The notes under the pieces: generated by a model
Database searches by the model: none
Told to the model about the DNA's origin: nothing
The model's input: the letters and a program-made list of their open reading frames with translations, nothing else
Program-made: the position numbers and the translations under genes
Part shown: piece after piece, positions 12,440 to 24,251 of the stretch
Layout: each line of letters opens with the position of its first letter
How positions within the stretch are numbered: position 1 is the first letter of the stretch
Assembly (NCBI RefSeq): GCF_945859685.1
Contig: NC_079149.1
Location: forward strand, 42,125,136-42,189,135
Source of the DNA: Eupeodes corollae
Taxonomy: Eukaryota > Arthropoda > Insecta > Diptera > Syrphidae
DNA: 64,000 bases
Reading direction: 5' to 3'

Positions 12440-13546
12440 ACCCTTAAACTAACGCTTAAGCTCACTCCACAAGTTCTCAATAGAATTTAGATTAGGTGAT
12501 TGACTTGGCCATGGGAAAACGGATACTTGTTTCTCTCGAAACCAATCTTTCACAAGACCTGCGGTATATTTAGGATTGTTGTTTTGATGAAAGTGCCATC
12601 GCAGGGTCAAGTTTTCCTCAGAAAACGGTAACATCTTCTAAAATATCACTATATCCGCATTTTTTAAAGATGTTATTCAAACGGAATATAGGACCTACAC
12701 CATACCAAGAAAAACAACCCCAGTGGTACGTACCTTTTGGTCACCTTAAATTGAGACCAGAATCCGATAAAAACAAATTTACTATTGTTTCATCACTCCA
12801 CAAGATATTTCCCCATTTTTGTACGCCCGCTGGTTCGTTCCAATTAGCATAGTTTAAGGCACATTTTCTGGACCTTTTATTGCTAGCCCTAAGGAATGAA
12901 AGTTTCCCAGCGATTCTTCCTGGGAGATTCGAGTTCTTAAGCCTTCTTCAGATCGAGCGTGCATTGACCGCATTATCAATTTGAGCACCTATAGTCATTG
13001 ACAAAATAAAAGGATTAGATTTAGCCAGAAATAGTATGAGGTCAGTGTTAGCTGATGTTTTTCTCGGCTTGCCTCTATTTTTGCGTATTCATCTGGGCTT
13101 GAGAGCATTTGTTATTAAATTTTGAAATCTGCCTAGGACCTCCCCAATAAATTTGTAGATCTTGCCCTCATCGCTAAGACAACGAACAAATTTCCTTTCC
13201 CCATATTCAAACAGTAATGAATAAAAAACTATTGTTTGGTACTATTTATAAACAACCCACCTCAAGAGTTTATACCATAAAATAAAGAATATTATAGGAA
13301 GCTTGGATTTTGTTTGGAGCACACCTATTTTTATGGCCAACTTCTATAACACAGAAAATCTTATTCCACACAAATAATGTATCTACTTAGCATTACATTA
13401 CTTAAATGCAAAAAGTTTAGCACCTCATAGAGAGAATAACAGCTCTTTGTTTAAAAAAAAAATTGGTTCCATTGCTTGCATTCTAAACAACCGCTAATCA
13501 GCAACAATTCAAAAGTGGATATCAAAAATATTTTTGACCAGCTGTG
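12440..13546 (-). mobile_element. Dead Tc1-like transposon
   Basis: Minus-strand frames from about 13200 to 12449 give Tc1 transposase blocks in order: CLSDEGKIYKFIGEV, ILWSDETIVNLFLSDSG, HWGCFSWYGVGPIF, YSDILED, FHQNNNPKYTAGLV and WPSQSPNLNSIENLWSELKR. Several stops and frame changes interrupt them. The first catalytic Asp (WSDET) and the Glu (IENLW) are present. The second Asp, normally in a QQDNDPKH-type box, has become Asn (HQNNNPKY), so the enzyme could not work even in frame. A terminal-like word, TTTTTGACCAGCTGTG followed by TA, lies at 13531-13546. The opposite end was not found. Confidence 0.75.
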
Positions 13547-13852
13547 TATTCATATCAACTCTTCGTTTTTTTTTAAGTTTTGACAAGAATATTATCATTC
13601 CATTTATTTGAACTTGCCCTTTTAGTTGTCCTACAAATTTTCCCTCTTCTGTTAAACAAATTTGAAATGTCATCTTTAGTCGGCCATTTTTTTTGAAACA
13701 AAAACAAATCATCTTCGGAATAAATTCTTATTTTGCATTGCAAAATTATTTAACAAAAATAAGGTAATTAAATAATATACCGAGTTTTTAATAATTATTT
13801 TAGCATATTCAAATTAGTTCATCAACTGACATACTTTTTAAGATAAAAACAA

Positions 13853-15022
13853 ATGGCTTCCGAAGGAACATTCGGTTGGGATCTTCTGTTCAAAACCGTC
13901 GAACCCCAAGTTAACAAAAATACCGACATTCTAATTGCATTGACCCATTTTGTTCTTCTTAAATCCAAATTACGTTGCATTGGAGTTGGTGAAGACGTGA
14001 GTGGAGAATTTCTAGAATTGATAGAAACAAAATCCAAAGTTTTTTTTTGTATTATTTTCCTATAGAAAACCCTTTCCGAAGATGAAGAAAGCTCAGAGTT
14101 ACTTCCACAAGGCTGGAATGATTCGGAGGATAAGTATGCATTGAGATACATTCTGGACAAAAAACTTTATATGCTTCTAGCTACTAAGTCGGAGAATATT
14201 TTCATTATAAATCTTTTAGTAAGTTGATAAATTTTAAGACATTTCTGAGCTCTCCAAAAACCTTTTACGCCGATTAATTTGTTTTTGAAGTCAATAATAA
14301 TTTGTGGCGAAAAAGCCACCGACGTTAAAAGCATTAGTTGCGGATGGGTTCATTGTTAAAATATTGTTTTTTTTCAATCCTATTTTCGTATCTATCACCT
14401 CAGGATGTCGAAACCAAAGACGTTTCGAACTTGGCCCTGGAATCAAATGAATTGGTAAAAGCTCTAACAGGTACTCTGCAGACCATGATTCCCACAGCAT
14501 CAGCAGTAATGGATCGAATCAGAAAAGAATTAATAAATCCGGTAAAAGAGAAAATCAATATTTTCTACAAGTTGTCCTAAGGAATTTCTTATAAAATGTC
14601 TTTCTTTAGGTTCTAACTGGCTCAACAAAAGCTGTTACAACTCAAACTCCTCCCGAACCCAGACGAGATAGAAGAGATGATGATTATGATCCCTTAAGGA
14701 TAGCAGGACCACATTTTGCACCTGGTTTACGTGGACCTATGTAAGATGCTTCTCATTTGAAATCGAGTCAAGAAAGATTTTATATTTTGCTTTGCACCTT
14801 AGGGGAAGTGACCCTTTTGGATTTCCACGAGGCGGCATTGGAAGTGGAGACTTGGATCCTCTCGGACGTGGTGGTGGTGGAAACTTAGGTGTTCTTCCAC
14901 GTCTCGGTCCACATCGCGGCGGTGCACGATACGATCCATTCGGACCAGGTCCAGGAGTACGCCCTAATCCAAACAATGATGAATTCCAGCCTCCAGGGTT
15001 TGGTGACTTCATGTATCAATAA
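13853..15022 (+). CDS. PI31: PI31 proteasome regulator (PSMF1 homologue)
   Basis: Five exons, 13853-13996, 14066-14218, 14404-14541, 14610-14740 and 14803-15022, with GT/AG sites and consistent phase, encode 261 residues. The N-terminal FP domain (about residues 8-140) starts with FGWDLLFKTVEPQVNKNTD and includes DKYALRYILDKKLYMLL and LTGTLQTMIPTASAV. After it comes the Asp/Arg linker RRDDDYDPLRIAGP and a Gly/Pro-rich disordered tail with DPFGFPRGG and YDPFGPGPG repeats. The protein ends in FMYQ, a hydrophobic-Tyr-X end like the one PI31 uses to contact the 20S proteasome. Known role: a binding partner and adaptor of proteasomes and of Fbxo7/nutcracker. It is intact and transcribed convergently with SDA1, with 310 bp between the stop codons. 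Confidence 0.93.
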
Positions 15023-15063
15023 GACTTTAATTTGGCTTGGTAGTTGGATAATAATTTTATATG

Positions 15064-15069
15064 AATAAA
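15064..15069 (+). terminator. Polyadenylation signal of PI31
   Basis: AATAAA lies 42 bases after the PI31 stop codon, in an AT-rich context. Confidence 0.6.
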
Positions 15070-15280
15070 AAAAACATTCTAAACAGTTATTTTTTATCTA
15101 ATTAATTAAAAGCAACAAAAAAGATGAGAAAGCAACAAAATAGATGAGAAAGACTAAGCGGAAATAATTAAACTTTCTGACGCTCTCTTTCCACTATAGA
15201 AGGTTGTGGATGTTTCCAAAATCATTTGGAGACCAAAATTTAAATAAAAAATACTCAACTTTAAAAATAAAATAGTAATT

Positions 15281-15286
15281 TTTATT
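15281..15286 (-). terminator. Polyadenylation signal of SDA1
   Basis: AATAAA on the minus strand, about 47 bases beyond the SDA1 stop codon. The two convergent genes share this short A/T-rich interval. Confidence 0.55.
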
Positions 15287-15332
15287 TTTTAAAACTAATT
15301 TACTCCTAAACATACAAAAAGTCTGCCACAAT

Positions 15333-17675
15333 CTACTTCATTTTCTTTTGCTTAAGCAGATGATTCCTGAGCGCCTTTTGTTTGTCCTTGAAACTCTTCT
15401 TGACCTTACCACGAGCCTTGTGCCTCATCATGATGAAGTTCTTGCCCTTGCGTTTCTCTCGATTTGTCGTTGAACAATTTTCATTCTTGCGATTGTCTTT
15501 GTAGCCAAACTTCTCACGATCTTTGCGTCCCTCTTGGACTGTCTCCATACGGGAGTCCTTGTCGTGCTTTCGCTTCTTGTAAATCATTTCAATGTTATCA
15601 AGTTTAACAAACTCGGCTCTGTCCTTTTCTAGTGGTCGTTTGCGGCTATTTGTGACGGCCTTTTTAATGTTAGCCATGTCAATACGTTTAAAGTCTTCGT
15701 CGGTGAAGATTCGGGTCAGAGCAAGTTCTTGGGCGGCTTCTTTTTCATTCAGGAGCTTGACTTCCTTGGGGAGTTTTTGTTTCTTTTCTTTAGGTTCCTT
15801 TTTCTTGGGCTGACTTGTGGTTGTTTTGGATTTCTTTGAAGTGGCTATGTTTTCTTCCTCCTCTTCGTCTTCTTCTTCTGCATCATTGTCACTTTCATCC
15901 TCAGACTCCTCTTCATCTTCTTCGGAATCATCCTCTTCTTCGTCTTCATCATCATCCTCATCTTCGTCACTTTCATCGACATCTTCGTCATTGTCGTTAT
16001 CCGACATAGGTCCTCCCTCGCTATCGGACACATCCACCCACTGACCATCATTTGAATCGGATTCCTCGTCATCATCGTCGCCCAAATCGATTGTCTTGGA
16101 CTTCTTCAACAGAACCTCTGCTCCAGGAATGCTCTCATGTGCTTGCACCTCTCCGTACTCTTTGATCTTTCGCTCAGCTTGAGCCTCAGTCTGTCGACCA
16201 CGATCCTTCTTATGCAACAACGCTGGCAACTGCTCTCTGTACAACATGATGAGTGATTTGGCTGCCATCATCACTGATTTCTCCTTGTAGGCCTTGTACA
16301 TCGCCAGATCTCTGAGCAGCTCCTCTCCCATCGCCAGAGGGCATCTAGCACATATCTCACGAGTTGCGTTCAGCCCAATAGCCATCACATCACTGGAATT
16401 CCTCTCGGTTATGAAATTGTTCGCGATTGTCTTGAGAACTGGCTCCAAAACATCACCCGGCACCAATTCATGTGAAGCCTGAGCTGCAAACTGAAGAATT
16501 CTCGTCACTTGCCTCTGATGTGGTTGCAAGAATCTCGTAATATAGGGATAGAAATTGAAAAGGAACAAATCATGGATTCCAATGAGACGCGATATAACAT
16601 CAAGATGCATCAGTTTAACTTCGAAACGTTCATTTCCCGATTGAAGTTGTTTGAAAAGACCTTCGGCAAATCCTTGGGGATTGTGGAGATAATGAATCCC
16701 AGAAAAGTTAAATGGCTCGGCGTTCTTCTTCTTCTTCGAGGCTTTTACCACCTGTTTCTTGACCTGCTCCAATTGCTTCTTACGTTTTTTGGTCTTTTTG
16801 TTGACACGATTAACCATCAGGGCACTTTTTAGATCCACATCATTCTCGCTGTCTGATTCATCAGAGTCTTTGCCTTCTTCGTCATGACCGAGGAAGAATT
16901 TCAATGAGGCAACTTGGACCTTAGTGATCTTAGAAAAACACCCAACTGTTGCAATAACGTTAACTGTTTTGGGGTCGTTCCAAATGTTTTTCTTATACAA
17001 TTCAATCATGATGTCTACAGACATCTTCGCGGCTCTAGGGTTTGTGTCTTTCAGCATGGAATACATGAAGTTTTGTAGAGTCTACAAGAAAAGAAGCTTT
17101 AGAAATTAAACTGCGTTATGTTGTCTTTGGTTTCGAAGTTCTTACCGAATTCAATTTCATGTCCTTGTGTTTGGCGTTCATGTTCTTTATGTCGGTGATG
17201 ATGTGATTCTGAAGAAATGTTCTCAAATTCTTATCCGGGCACCGAAGCAGTTGAAAGAAGAGCTCAAGCAAGTCCAAAGCTGGGATAAGATTTTTGTTTC
17301 GCAGCAGAATCAAAGCCTTCACAAAACAATTGCGCATAGTTGGATCCAGAGTTGTGGCATGATTTTTCAACAAATCAACCAAATGTTGAGGAAATTGGAG
17401 GCACACATCGGGATAACATTGAGCGACCTTAAAAAATACCCATAAGACTTTAGTTCATATGGAACTGCTTAAGAGAAATTTACCTGTCCAATGAACATGA
17501 CCAGTTCATCGAGACTTTTATTCTCATTGCTGGGATTTAGCTCGAAAACTTCTAAGCTACTCAAGAAATGACGATATTGTTGAGAGAACTCCTCCTTGTA
17601 AGACTCTGGGTCACGTTTTATGAGATTCTGCAACTGTGGCAGATTATCTGGCAGCTGATTGTTGTGCCGTACCAT
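15333..17675 (-). CDS. Mys45A: SDA1 homologue (Mys45A), 60S ribosome biogenesis
   Basis: Three exons, 17675-17484, 17427-17146 and 17081-15333, all joined in phase 0, encode 740 residues. The start MVRHNNQLPDNLPQLQNLIK is the conserved SDA1 N-terminus. Helical-repeat sequence follows (DVCLQFPQHLVDLLKNHA, TLQNFMYSMLKDTN, FNFYPYITRFLQPHQRQV). A very acidic Asp/Glu/Ser region, about residues 465-560, is followed by Lys-rich clusters and a basic C-terminal end (MRHKARGKVKKSFKDKQKAL, HLLKQKKMK) suited to nucleolar localisation. Family role: maturation and nuclear export of the 60S subunit. The length is near that of other SDA1 proteins and no break was seen. It is convergent with PI31. Confidence 0.95.
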
Positions 17676-19046
17676 TTTGGCGATTTATTTGTGTGTCTAA
17701 GACACAAATAATAATCGCAACTTTTTTTAAATTAAATAAAAAGCACTTATGACCAAAAACACTCCGTATTTTCAATCAACTTGTTTCTTATTCTTTGAGG
17801 GTTAAAAAATAAAAGCACGTTGGGTTCGATTGACAGTTCGTTCCAGTGGAAAGTTGGAATTTATGTTTTCATGATTTTGGATATGTTTGATTGAAATGTT
17901 GCAAAGTACACGACGATCTGTTTGTGTAAGAAATGTATGAAGCCCTCAAGGAAATCGTTTATTGTATTCGATATTATTTAAAATTACAAATTAATCGTAT
18001 CCCTCATAAGATTTGCTATATTGAATCTTTTGCATTTGCAAGTGAAGAAAAAACACTTCACTGCAGATATCACACCCGACAAAATTTGTTGTTACCAGTT
18101 GTTCAAAAGTTAAGAGAGCAAAAAAACTGCATTTTCGCTGAAAACAATTGATTCACAATAACATACTTAATTAATTGTTTATTTGTCTAAATTTGAATGA
18201 AACATTTTTCTTTAAAGTAGATACATTCATTCCTTGAATCTTATGAGGAAATTGCAATGTTAAGCCTTATAAACTCCGAATAGTAATTTCTTTAAAAAAA
18301 AAATAATTGTTAGCCTTCAAAGTGAAGTCTTAAGAAAGAAGTAAAAGTTAATTTAAAATTTAAAGAATGGAAATTACTATACTTACATTTCAGTAACTAT
18401 TCTTAGACAAATACCTATATTATTATTCACGAGACTAGCAAAATTATTTATGCCCATATGAATGAGTTACTAGTAATTTTTATACATTTTTAATAATGTA
18501 ATTAAAAATGTCAAAATTGACATTTGACTACCTACGAAGACTTTTATGGTTGTGTTTTGTTGGTTAATGGATTTCCCGTACTGAACTTTATGACTTTTAT
18601 ATTTGTTGGTTGAAAAGAAACTCACGTGAACTCTCATTTGTGGTATTGCTTCGTTTATTTCATATTTCAATCGAAATTTAATCTTGTTTCGCATTGCTGT
18701 AACTTCGTGTACTTGTTAACGAGTGCGGCAGAGCTGTCAATTTTCTAGCTTACCAGTTTTGAAATTGTATATGCACTTGACAATAAAAATATGAAATAAG
18801 GTCTAGAATACGATTTTTATTTTCCTTTTGAAGTAGAAAACTTATCAAATCAAAAATTCATCACCACATGATTTATTTACAGAAGAAGAAGCTGAAGTTT
18901 ATGAATCTACCAATTAGTTTTAAATTGTTTTCATATTTTGTAAAATTTGTTTGTTTAATAGCAGACATTTTCTGATCAAAATAAATTACAAATAAAAAGA
19001 AAAACTTCTATCTATTAAGCTGACAGTTGAAAACGTATTAGTTTAA
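17676..19046. other. Upstream of SDA1, AT-rich intergenic sequence
   Basis: The SDA1 promoter should lie near 17680-17830, but no core motif stands out. Two unplaced open frames have ATG starts but no family I recognise: 17933-18151 plus (MYEALKEIVYCIRYYLK) and 18694-18470 minus (MRNKIKFRLKYEINEA). They are not counted as genes. The rest is low-complexity A/T. Confidence 0.4.
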
Positions 19047-19435
19047 TAGGCTTTTCACACCAACCCCAAAACCCGGTTTTCGAGAAATTATTGGTTTTCG
19101 CCGAAAACCTACATCGAAAACTCAAGTTTTCCCATACAATTTTGTAAACGACAAGGTTTCGTAAACAACATGTTTTATATAAAACCTCTCGAAAACTAGT
19201 TGGAATTCAAAGTTGAACAAAACAAACAAACCTTTCGGAACATTCAGCGATCAAATAAATGTAAACAAAACAGGCTGCTGTCAAAACAAATATTTTATTT
19301 TGAAATTTTGTTCAAAACAATTATGCATATATTCAAACAATCAAAACAATTTGGCCGTGGTAAGTAATATTATTTATACAATTTATCTTTACAAAATAAG
19401 AATTATTGCTTTTTGTTTTTTTATTTACAGAATAT

Positions 19436-20087
19436 GGAAGAAAAAAAATAAAAAAAAGAAACTGGGGGAGCCAGGATGAGGAGTACCTGCTCGAACTCTG
19501 GGCTGAAAAGGAGTCTGAGCTGCGGGGCAACCTCATCCCAGTCAGAGATGAGTATTTACTTCATATGTAGCAGATCTACTTCATTAATTTATTTGTATGT
19601 ATCTGCTACGTAGCAACTTATTTCTGCTTCGTTTTAAAATTTTGTCTAACGCACAAAATTTCATTTAAGATGTGTTGAATTGATTCATTGTGCCTGTCAT
19701 TCGCTGCATTTATGTGCATCAGCGGCAATAAAGAAAATTGAATTTCAAATTGAGACATACTTACAAGATGTTTATTTTTATTTTCTCACAGTTCTAAACG
19801 ACAAACTGAATTTTGTGAATTTCAAGAAGCATTTAACCTTCAAATACATACAATTTTACGTCTAAGTAAGACTAGGTGGTGTATTTTGTGTTTTTTTCAT
19901 TATCTGCTACATATTTTACAAATCTACTTCGTTTTTTTGGGCAAAATGTTTCACTTTTCTTGCTTAGCATTCTCATCCCTGATCCCAGTACGAAGAAGAT
20001 GTAGAAACTCCGTCGGCCGAGTCTGCATCTAGTTCATCGCGGGCTACTCCGTCAAGGCTCCGGGCTGCAAAGAAAAGAAAAAAACTT
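19436..20087 (+). pseudogene. PIF/Harbinger Myb/SANT-like gene, deleted and interrupted
   Basis: The N-terminal piece reads NWGSQDEEYLLELWAEKESE with LRGNLIPV, the helix pattern of the Myb/SANT-like DNA-binding protein of PIF elements. The C-terminal piece (19985-20087) reads QYEEDVETPSAESAS, ending in RLRAAKKRKKL and a stop, a typical basic tail. A 439-bp hAT derivative separates them. Removing it and one copy of the 8-bp duplication leaves the two halves out of frame and without a middle. The gene was therefore already deleted before the hAT arrived. Confidence 0.7.
19543..19981 (+). mobile_element. hAT deletion derivative nested in the Harbinger element
   Basis: Terminal repeats CAGAGATGAGTAT and, from the right end, CAGGGATGAGAAT bound 439 bp. 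They are flanked by a perfect 8-bp duplication, ATCCCAGT (19535-19542 and 19982-19989), the hAT hallmark. An internal plus-strand frame at 19680-19795 reads IHCACHSLHLCASAAIKK then YLQDVYFYF. This matches the C-H..LHL region of hAT-family transposases of the ZNF862/DUF4371 type. The rest of the transposase is absent, so it needed an enzyme from elsewhere. Confidence 0.88.
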
Positions 20088-20379
20088 TAACTCTAATTTT
20101 TTAAAATTGTTCCAAAAATAAAGTTTTTAAAATAAATGTTTGTTTAGTGTTTTTTTAGTATATTGAAAATGTTATATGTACATATGTATGTATGTACATA
20201 CAAGAAGTATTTTGCGCGATGGGAGAAGACGGTGGAGTGTGAGCTATACAAAAGCACCACTTCACCATGCGTCGCGACGTTGCGTTCGTCGGTATGTTGC
20301 GTATTGTAGATATGTAATGTGTATAAACTTAAGTATGTGCAGTATGTGTACATTTGTTGTACAGGTATTTTGTGATCTT

Positions 20380-21045
20380 ACCTAATTGCATTTTGATGGC
20401 ATTTCGGATAATGGAAGGTGTATTTCTTGCATCATCTACCTGTGTTGATTGTTCCGGTTGCTCTCTATGCGAATTATTGTTTGCATTTTGCAAGCATTGG
20501 ATGTTGATTTTATCAAGTCCCTTTCCGATTGTCCTAAATCTTGATTTAAGGTGTCCGAAACAGTTTTCAACAACTCTTCGACATTTCTAAAGTGCGTAGT
20601 TGAAGTTCTTTTCTTCTTCGGAAGCTGTGGTACTGAAAGAAAATGGTTTCATCAAAGAAAAGAACACGCCAAACTTCCTGACAAAATGTTGTCACAATAA
20701 TGCATACTGTGGATATTCCTACCCCAAAGATAGCTGAAACTGTCCTGTATTCAGCGGATGATCCCAGTGTATATATTGCAATGGCTATTCTTTTTTGTAA
20801 TGGTATACACTTCCTAAAGTTTGTATCTTGCATTTCCAGATCCTTTAGTTCATTGCAGAGTATATTGAAAGTTCTGCGGCTCATTCTGAAATGTTGTTTG
20901 AAACACTCATCATCGTTTTCTAACATTTCATGTTTCCAAAAAGTGCTGGTGCGTACCTGCATCAAATATTTAAATATATACATAGCTTCCTATTAATTGA
21001 ATTGTTATAACAAGCTTACCTTTGTCCAAATCTTCATATTTTGTT
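20380..21045 (-). pseudogene. PIF/Harbinger transposase with internal deletion
   Basis: A first exon, MKIWTK, is followed by a small intron. A second exon from about 20956 has TSTFWKHEML, HFRMSRRTFNILCNELKDLE, NFRKCIPLQKRIAIAIYTLG, AEYRTVSAIFGVGISTVCII and VTTFCQEVW, the N-terminal half of HARBI1-like transposases. The text then jumps to the C-terminal block CRRVVENCFGHLKSRF then RTIGKGLDK, in another frame and behind an in-frame stop. The catalytic middle (the DGTH and following boxes) is missing, so it is inactive. Confidence 0.85.
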
Positions 21046-21205
21046 CATTTTTCTTTTTATATATTAAAAATAATTTCAATTTTTCAGAATTCATTTAAAA
21101 TTTAAACGTCAAATGAAAACGTGTAAATGTTCGGTGTGAACGATTTTCGTGTTTTCGAAAACTTTTTGCCGAAAACCGGGTTTTGGGTTTGGTGTGAAAA
21201 GCCTA

Positions 21206-22070
21206 TAAGTGCAAAGAAGGGTAAATCTATCGAAAAATCCACATCTGCAAATTTGATGTTAAATAAAAAACAATTCAATTAATTTTGTCGCATTGTATTC
21301 AAAACAGGGAAATTTGTATTTTTACAGATCTAGATCAAAAATAAATTGATTTATTCTACCAATGGAAAAGAACAATAATTTTAATGATAAATGTTCAGAC
21401 ACACAATTATCACTAGATTCTATTGGTGTACCTTATTGACTGTCGAGAGATAGGAAATATTATGCAGGTATTTAAAAAAAATGCCTGGTTGATATAAATG
21501 ATGAAAAGTCAATCCTAAAAGAGTTTGGACATCTTCAAGTCAATTTAACTATCATTTCAAGATTTTCAATACTTAAGACTTCAAGTGGATTGTAATTAAT
21601 TTATTATATATTTTATGCAGCCACCAAGCCTCGAATTAATTTTAAAATATTTGTATTCCAAAATCGAAGTCTAAAAATAGTCAAAAACCACATTTATTGT
21701 TATTTAAAAACAAAGTAAAATAAAATACATTCTTTTCTCAAAAAACAAGAATTTTTTTTCCTATGAAAAGTTAAACAATCCTTTTATGAGTCCTAAAAAA
21801 TAGTATTACTAGAAGTAGTAGTAAAATGGTTTTTATTTCCAACTTAATATCTAAAAGTTAACATTTTCAAATAAGATTTTAAGTTTCCTTTGAAGTTAAA
21901 AATGCAAAACTTACGACATTGACAAACGTTGTCGTCGGGTAGTTGAATTTATGTACATATTATTACAATTATTCGTTTTTAATCCAAAATTTGGTGATAA
22001 TTTTAAGAACATTTTTAACTGGTTATATTCTATCACTAGTTAATTTCCGTATACAGTGATAAAAGTCCTT
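21206..22070. other. Intergenic AT-rich sequence
   Basis: No gene, RNA or clear repeat boundary was recognised between the Harbinger element and the LINE relic. Confidence 0.4.
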
Positions 22071-23660
22071 CAAAACTGGTGCTGTTTTCTCCATTAGGCA
22101 CCTGGATTATTTCCGCTTCTGTTAACTTTCCCAAATATGGCCACCCTAAATTATTTTAAACCCGGACAGTGCTGGATGTTTTCTTCCTCCCTTAAGTTGC
22201 ACACAGTACATAATGATGATTCGTTCTGGCCAAATCGGTTTTCATTAAGCTTGATTAAATCACATCTTACCTTAAAAATTCAGGTGATCTTGTGCAGTTC
22301 GAAACCACAGTTAATGTAAATCTGTCCTCTTAAATGATTCAGATGCCCTTCGTAGGTTTTCTTGTTCACCCTCTTATTTCAACAGCCCCAATAGATGATC
22401 GCCTTTTTGGATCCAATCATTTTGAGAAATAGATCGCTCATCCCAACGCAGGGATCCAAAACAATATCCAAGATTGTTCAATTCGTTTACCCAAAAATTT
22501 TTCCCTCAAGAGTATTTTTGTTAGCTGATGCGTTAATCTTGTTGCACTGTATTCGAATATTGTTTTTGATATATATCTGAGTCTGAGGTGAAGATCAAGG
22601 GTATAGTAATGTCCGTCCTCCGCCCCAGTTTCCATTGCCAAAGAGTAGTAGCAGGCAATTTGAAAACTCTTTTTAAAAAAAACGTTAAAGTTTATCCACT
22701 TCTTCGAACATTCCAAAGCCCCAGATATGAGCACGGTTGGTTTGAATAGCCCTTGTATAGACCTTGACATCATCCGCCAGTATAACCATATCGTCTACAT
22801 AAAGAAGAAACCTTATGTTGAACGAGTCAATAAAGAGTCCTCCTCCTAAAGATTCATGCAAATCGTTTATATAAAGTGCGAAACGCAATGGTGATAGCAA
22901 CCATCCCTGTTTGACTCCAAAAAGTGTCTCAAAATATTCGGAGAGCTCTTCTCCCGTCCAAGTTGGAGTATATGGCTTCTATCAAGTTTACAAATTTTGT
23001 CGAAACTCCTATTGTTTTATCGAATGCAGCTTTCAGATCGACAAAAAATGCATACACCTTCTTTTTTTGTGCCAACTTCAGATGAACGATTGATGCCAGA
23101 TTATAAATGTTATCTACCGTCGAATATTTTTCCTAAAGCCCGCCTGAAATTCTGATAGTATATCATTTGCCTCCACCCATGAGTACAGCCACTCGATGAG
23201 AATTATCATCATAATCTTGGCCACACAATTCATAAAGGAGATTCCCCTGTAATTACTCGGCTGATTTGTATCCCCTTTTTAAAATATGGGAAAGATAATT
23301 GTTTTCACAAGGGCTTCTTCTACTTTGCAGTCGTTCAACATCCTATTAGATCCTGCTGCCAGTTGCTCGAGGAGTCATCTGTTGCATATGTATGTAAAAA
23401 ATTCAAAGGTAATCCTGTCCTCTCCTGGTGCTTTGTTTAATTTAACTTTTTTAAGAATACTTATAATTTCAGCTACAGTTATAGGCATATCCAAATCCCG
23501 ATCCTGAATTAAATTACGTGCATACAAAACCTGATTTGCCGTTTGATTTGGGTTAAGAAGTGAACTATAAGTTCTAAACTCAGGAATGGAAATTTGATGG
23601 TCTTGGTTACGTATTTCCTTTGCCAACTTCCACCACTCTTAACTGTCTTTTACACTATCT
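22070..23660 (-). mobile_element. LINE relic, reverse transcriptase to C-terminus
   Basis: Minus-strand frames give, in order, ISILKKVKLNKAPGEDRITF (RT start), the FAFFVDLKAAFDK block near 23050, GCLLSPLRFALYINDLHESL, FLLYVDDMVILADDVKV (the catalytic YADD box changed to YVDD), and a C-terminal tail YTLDLHLRLRYISKTIFEYS. Frameshifts separate most blocks. The wording (GGGLFIDS.NIR) differs from the RTE-like copies and from the LINEs at 38.9-44.6 kb, so this is another family, probably in the Jockey/Outcast range. No 3' tail was identified. Confidence 0.8.
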
Positions 23661-24245
23661 ATTTTGAGGTCAAGCTGATTGTTGCAAGTGGACTTACTCT
23701 TTTTCTTCGTGGTTTTTTAATAGATTTCAGTATATAATTCAATGTTTTTTCTTAAAATTTAACTCTAATTAATACTAAAATAATAGCTTTATTTTTTGGT
23801 GGCTGTCCAAATTCTTTCGATCAGCTGAAGCTCGGTGCAATTTGGTTAAGTGAAAGAAAGCCAAATCATTTTGATGAATACACAGAATGTATTAACTGAG
23901 TTTCACCTTGTCTTAAACAATTAGTTGTTTTAGATTGCGACTACAATGTGGCCCTTTTTCACTGTTTAAAGTGATATAAAACCAATGTGGCCTTATTTCA
24001 CCTGTTCAAAGTGTAATAAGACACGCTTCTAATAAAGAACTGCTATTTAAATAAACGTCAGTCTACTAAAATTAAAATTTAGAAACAGAGAAAATTCCGA
24101 GGAACATTTTATTCGAAGTTGCTACCAAAAAAACTGTGCAGTGTAGTGGTTCAACTTTAATATCGCAGTTGACCCCGTAGGACTGCTAATACTTAATGTT
24201 TGGAACAATTAAAAATAGTTTGCTTCTTGATCGAAAGACTGAGTT
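23661..24245. other. Intergenic sequence 3' of tsunagi
   Basis: AT-rich, with GTGGCCNTTTTTCAC-type words repeated at about 23950-24010. No coding sequence or RNA gene was recognised. Confidence 0.4.
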
Positions 24246-24251
24246 TTTATT
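24246..24251 (-). terminator. Polyadenylation signal of tsunagi
   Basis: AATAAA on the minus strand about 145 bases past the tsunagi stop codon. It is the nearest canonical hexamer I found. Confidence 0.45.

Larger units (their letters stand above)
19047..21205 (-). mobile_element. PIF/Harbinger transposon, internally deleted, 2159 bp with TIRs
   Basis: The ends match as inverted repeats: TAGGCTTTTCACACCAACCC at the left, and the complement TAGGCTTTTCACACCAAACC at the right, extending through AAAACCCGGTTTTCG. They are flanked by TAA (19044-19046 and 21206-21208), the usual 3-bp PIF target site. Between the ends are remnants of the two PIF genes: a Myb/SANT-like gene on plus (19436-20087) and a transposase on minus (21040 to 20380). 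Both lack their middle parts, so this is a non-autonomous derivative. A hAT derivative is inserted at 19543-19981. Confidence 0.9.

Noticed and set aside
15817..16044. Ser-rich and His/Leu-rich plus-strand open frames
   Set aside because: They are antisense shadows of the Asp/Glu-rich codons of SDA1 on the minus strand.
17933..18151. 72-codon ATG frame upstream of SDA1
   Set aside because: No family resemblance, no splice partners and AT-rich composition. Likely a chance frame.
18470..18694. 74-codon minus-strand frame
   Set aside because: No recognisable domain, and its C-terminal part reads like A/T-rich intergenic sequence.
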